Shown here: positions 4,110 to 5,256 of the stretch, piece after piece | Layout: every line of letters starts with the position of its first letter | Position numbering within the stretch: the stretch's first letter is position 1 | Source: Actinomycetes bacterium | GTDB taxonomy: Bacteria; Actinomycetota; Acidimicrobiia; Acidimicrobiales; Acidimicrobiaceae | DNA: 5,256 nt | Assembly (NCBI GenBank): GCA_021819025.1 | Contig: JAKASN010000181.1 | Coordinates: forward strand, 1 to 5,256 | Direction of reading: 5' to 3' | Program-made: the position numbers and the translations under genes | Notes under the pieces: model-generated | Told to the model about the DNA's origin: nothing | The model's database searches: none | The model's input: only the letters and a program-made list of their open reading frames with translations

Positions 4110-5256
4110 TCATTTGTAAAACCAAACCACCGAGTTGGCCGCAATGGTGACCTTGATGTGGTTCGGGTAGCCGTCGCATTCAGCCGGGGTGGATTCGCGC
4201 TTGCCAAGGTTTCCTTCGCCACTGCCGCCATACTCTTTTGCGTCACTGTTGAGAATCTCGTTATAGACGCCAGGTTCAGGTACACCTACCGGCACGTCCC
4301 AATAGTCAAGTCCAGAAAAGTTCGCAACGCACACCAGCACCCCAGAGTTCTCCGAAGGGAAGCGCCGCAGCGTGATGAAGAGATTCTTTTCTCTGTCGTG
4401 ACCACGAATCCAGCTGAAGCCACGGGGGTCGAGGTCCGCGTAATGAAGTTCCCCAAGGGCAAGATAAAGGCGGTTTAGGTCGGTCAGGAGCCGTTTCACC
4501 CCGGCATGCCCAGGGTCATCTAGGAGGTGCCAGTCCAGTGACTGCTCATGGTTCCACTCCGCTTGTTGGGCAAATTCATCCCCCATGAAGAGCATCTTCT
4601 TGCCCGGGTGCGCCCACATCCAGGCATAAAGAGCCCGAATGGTATCAAGTTTGGTCTGGTGATCGCCAGCCATCTTGGCATAGATAGACCCCTTACCGTG
4701 CACGCTCTCGTCGTGCGAAAGCGGCAGCACAAAGTTCTCGGAAAAGGCGTAGTGAAGTCCGAAAGTGATCTCGTCGTGATGGTGGCTTCGATACATCGGG
4801 TCACGCGAGAGATACGAGAGAGTGTCGTGCATCCAACCCATGTTCCATTTGAAACCAAAACCAAGGCCATCATCGTAAGTCGGTCGCGCTACCTTGGGAA
4901 ACGCGGTGGACTCCTCGGCAATCGTGGACGCTCCCAACTGATGCACCATCTCGTTTAGCTGACGTAAAAAGGCAATCGCTTCTAGATCCTCTCTCCCACC
5001 GAAACGATTCGGCACAAAGTCCGGGCGCGAATAGTCAAGATAGAGCATGGAAGCCACGGCATCGACCCTCAGAGCATCGAAATGAAACTCTTCCACAAAG
5101 TAAAGAGCTGAGCCAAGCAAGAAGTTGCGAACTTGAGGTTTCGCGTAGTCGAATACCAAAGTACCCCAGTCAGCGTGGCTTGCCATCTTGGGGTCGTCTT
5201 TCTCATAAAGAGGCTCTCCGTCAAAGGACGCGAGCGCAAAAGTATCTCGCGGGAAG
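4110..5256 (-). CDS. glgB: 1,4-alpha-glucan branching enzyme GlgB, C-terminal part (381 residues)
   Basis: GlgB (GH13) cuts alpha-1,4-glucan and re-attaches the piece as an alpha-1,6 branch in cytoplasmic glycogen. The reading frame is open to the right edge, so the N-terminal domains and start are missing; an internal ATG at 5186 is not the start, because FPRDTFALASFDGEPLYEK precedes it in frame, matching F-P-x-D-x-x-x-L-x-x-F-D-G-x-x-L-Y-E. Catalytic blocks seen (fragment numbering): ALRVDAVASMLYLDYSR with nucleophile Asp65; T-I-A-E-E-S-T with the acid/base glutamate at about 114; and LPLSHDESVHGKG with Asp182, the transition-state residue. The usual form of the last is H-D-E-V-V-H-G-K, so serine replaces a valine. 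MGDEFAQQAEWNHEQSLDW further on is also a branching-enzyme hallmark. The C-terminal all-beta domain ends VVWFYK at a TGA. mscL follows after 77 bases on the same strand. Confidence 0.96.
   Translation of the reverse strand, partial: FPRDTFALASFDGEPLYEKDDPKMASHADWGTLVFDYAKPQVRNFLLGSALYFVEEFHFDALRVDAVASMLYLDYSRPDFVPNRFGGREDLEAIAFLRQLNEMVHQLGASTIAEESTAFPKVARPTYDDGLGFGFKWNMGWMHDTLSYLSRDPMYRSHHHDEITFGLHYAFSENFVLPLSHDESVHGKGSIYAKMAGDHQTKLDTIRALYAWMWAHPGKKMLFMGDEFAQQAEWNHEQSLDWHLLDDPGHAGVKRLLTDLNRLYLALGELHYADLDPRGFSWIRGHDREKNLFITLRRFPSENSGVLVCVANFSGLDYWDVPVGVPEPGVYNEILNSDAKEYGGSGEGNLGKRESTPAECDGYPNHIKVTIAANSVVWFYK

Noticed and set aside
5184..5186. ATG 5186 as the start of glgB
   Set aside because: The frame continues upstream to the window edge with conserved branching-enzyme sequence, so this is an internal methionine.

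Overview
The window holds seven genes of ordinary housekeeping or accessory type on a moderate-GC bacterial chromosome: five intact proteins, two protein genes cut by the window edges, plus one tRNA (eight genes in all counting the tRNA). No CRISPR array, insertion sequence, phage gene or origin is visible, and no stretch over 300 bases lacks a gene. Several genes lack a Shine-Dalgarno sequence and instead have a -10-like hexamer 6 to 8 bases before a GTG or ATG start, which is the signature of leaderless mRNAs. That habit, with frequent GTG starts, fits an actinobacterium or relative, but the lineage is an inference and no marker gene here fixes it.

Layout, left to right. Bases 1-199 (minus) carry the first 66 residues of a cysteine desulfurase that runs off the left edge. 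It diverges from a plus-strand pair: a small SRPBCC/START-fold protein (302-751) and a 12-helix MFS transporter (816-2024). After a 96-base gap with a striking CsoR/CstR-type inverted repeat over a strong -10 box comes a single-domain rhodanese (2121-2426, plus). It converges on a serine beta-lactamase-like hydrolase (2423-3370, minus), and the two stop codons share one CTAG palindrome. Upstream of the hydrolase, still on the minus strand, lie tRNA-Leu(UAA) (3436-3520), the mechanosensitive channel MscL with a C-terminal zinc ribbon (3586-4032), and the C-terminal 381 residues of the glycogen branching enzyme GlgB (4110 to beyond the right edge).

Functionally the neighbours look only loosely related. 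There is a possible sulfane-sulfur theme: cysteine desulfurase makes enzyme-bound persulfide, rhodanese transfers it, and the rhodanese promoter has an operator of the type bound by persulfide- or copper-sensing CsoR-family repressors. GlgB, MscL and the hydrolase belong to glycogen synthesis, osmotic protection and an unknown hydrolytic reaction. I found no convincing previously undescribed multi-gene system. The best leads are the rhodanese operator, the leaderless-promoter pattern, and a perfect 13-bp inverted repeat inside the hydrolase gene.
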